Positions 13,625 to 14,224 of a DNA stretch of 14,224 nt are shown piece by piece. A program made the position numbers and the translations under genes. The first letter of the stretch is position 1. Each line of letters starts with the position of its first letter. Origin of the DNA: Bacteroidales bacterium 45-6 (lineage in GTDB: Bacteria; Bacteroidota; Bacteroidia; Bacteroidales; Dysgonomonadaceae); contig MKRS01000209.1 of assembly GCA_001897035.1 (NCBI GenBank), positions 1 to 14,224 on the forward strand, written 5' to 3'. The notes under the pieces are model-generated. The model was not told the origin of the DNA, searched no databases, and saw only the letters and a list, made by a program, of their open reading frames with translations.

Positions 13625-14224
13625 TCATTTCACCGGACTTATCCGATAGAGTCCCGCACCATGCTGCGGCAATTCGCGGCCAAAGCTTCCGCTAAATGTA
13701 CCAAGTTCTTTGTGGCTCCACAAGTCGCGTACTTTAGCCTTGCCTTTTATGCCGATCGCCTCCAAGCTCACCTTCACGTTGGCATTGTCGGGAAGATCTT
13801 GTGCTCCCTTATCGACGAGTACACCAAAAACTACCGAACCTTTTTCCTGCGTTACGTAGCCAGTAGCGGTAAAGGAGTCGTAACCTTCTGGCAATTGATA
13901 CACGATCACCGATTCGGCATGAGCGCCGATTCCGTCACGGGTCTGGTTGTCAATCACGATAGGTTTATTGTCGCAAGTGCGGTTCATACGGGCATCTCCC
14001 CAACCGGAAGAGGCGCTCAGCCATTTCAGGTCAGTCAGTTTCAGGTCGCCTTTCGGTCCATGCAAAACCGGGTCGAGCCAAACAATATGGTCCCAATCAT
14101 TGCCATTCCCGCCGTCTTTTACAAACAGCACCAACCTTTTGCCACCCTTCACCGAGACTTCCACCTTTTGCGAACTTCCCTTGCCCGCAATCACGGGGCT
14201 GGCATAGTCCGCATTGTTGAAATC
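13625..14224 (-). CDS. C-terminus of NPCBM-bearing, probably GH27 alpha-galactosidase
   Basis: The frame is open to the window edge (DFNNADYASPVIAGKG...), so 199 C-terminal residues are seen and the real start lies beyond 14224; the GTG near 14194 is internal. Residues 1-60 (VLFVKDGGNGNDWDH, VWLDPVLHG) look like the end of one NPCBM module. Residues 65-140 (LKWLSASSGWGDARMN, DGIGAHAESVIVYQLPEG) look like the start of another. The final part, AKVRDLWSHKELGTFSGSF and PQHGAGLYRI, is the closing beta-sandwich typical of GH27 alpha-galactosidases. Such enzymes remove terminal alpha-galactose or sometimes beta-L-arabinopyranose. The catalytic domain is outside the window, so GH27 rests on this tail. 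DUF3237 follows 38 bases downstream. Confidence 0.75.
   Translation of the reverse strand, partial: DFNNADYASPVIAGKGSSQKVEVSVKGGKRLVLFVKDGGNGNDWDHIVWLDPVLHGPKGDLKLTDLKWLSASSGWGDARMNRTCDNKPIVIDNQTRDGIGAHAESVIVYQLPEGYDSFTATGYVTQEKGSVVFGVLVDKGAQDLPDNANVKVSLEAIGIKGKAKVRDLWSHKELGTFSGSFGRELPQHGAGLYRISPVK

Noticed and set aside
1..14224. CRISPR arrays, tRNA/rRNA genes, transposase or phage genes
   Set aside because: None seen on either strand; the only repeats are those listed.

Overview
The window reads as a piece of a Bacteroidales-type (Bacteroidota) genome. The reasons are the KorB sequence, the glycoside hydrolase repertoire (GH31 with a PA14 insert, GH98, tandem GH43, DUF2264, NPCBM-bearing GH27-like), A/T-rich start regions without classical Shine-Dalgarno sites, promoter-like TAnnTTTG boxes, and a C-terminal tail on the GH98 protein resembling Bacteroidota sorting tails. 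A genus cannot be fixed from the sequence. A T9SS-like tail and an IgA-like repeat common in Flavobacteriia/Bacteroidia secreted proteins lean towards an environmental or gut Bacteroidales.

Layout. At the left edge (1-675, + strand) is the 3' two thirds of korB, the beta subunit of 2-oxoglutarate:ferredoxin oxidoreductase, closed by a strong intrinsic terminator (701-742). Everything else is on the minus strand and is a glycan-degradation locus, read right to left: the C-terminus of an NPCBM/GH27-like alpha-galactosidase (13625-14224, cut by the window edge), a secreted DUF3237 protein (13008-13586), a 312-bp spacer with a perfect 24-bp palindrome (probable terminator) and a promoter-like region, a GH31 alpha-xylosidase-like enzyme with PA14 (10086-12695), a 271-bp spacer with a promoter candidate, a 1375-aa multidomain GH98 enzyme (5687-9814), an 879-bp spacer rich in structure, a two-catalytic-domain GH43 enzyme (2870-4807), and a DUF2264 protein (795-2798).

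Function. All six minus-strand proteins that can be judged look exported and glycan-directed. GH98 is the likely endo-acting depolymerase. It is either an endo-beta-1,4-xylanase, as in the Bacteroides ovatus complex-xylan locus, or a blood-group endo-beta-galactosidase. The neighbours (alpha-xylosidase-like GH31, tandem GH43, alpha-galactosidase-like GH27, possible uronidase DUF2264) fit removal of alpha-xylose, arabinose/xylose, alpha-galactose and perhaps uronic-acid decorations from a complex heteroxylan better than a mucin glycan. This is an inference. No SusC/SusD pair, sensor-regulator or transposase gene lies inside the window.

Most unusual content. (i) The GH98 protein carries two diverged copies of a ~215-residue domain I cannot assign, split by an Ig-like module. 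(ii) The 879-bp spacer downstream of GH98 holds a 143-bp MITE-like element, a 7-bp tandem repeat, a long hairpin whose G.U pairs only work on the minus strand, a GC-rich structured island, and a LacI-type palindrome next to a promoter-like box. (iii) A 10-bp word is shared at nearly the same distance upstream of the promoter-like boxes of GH31 and GH43. (iv) The GH43 protein keeps complete catalytic triads in both halves.
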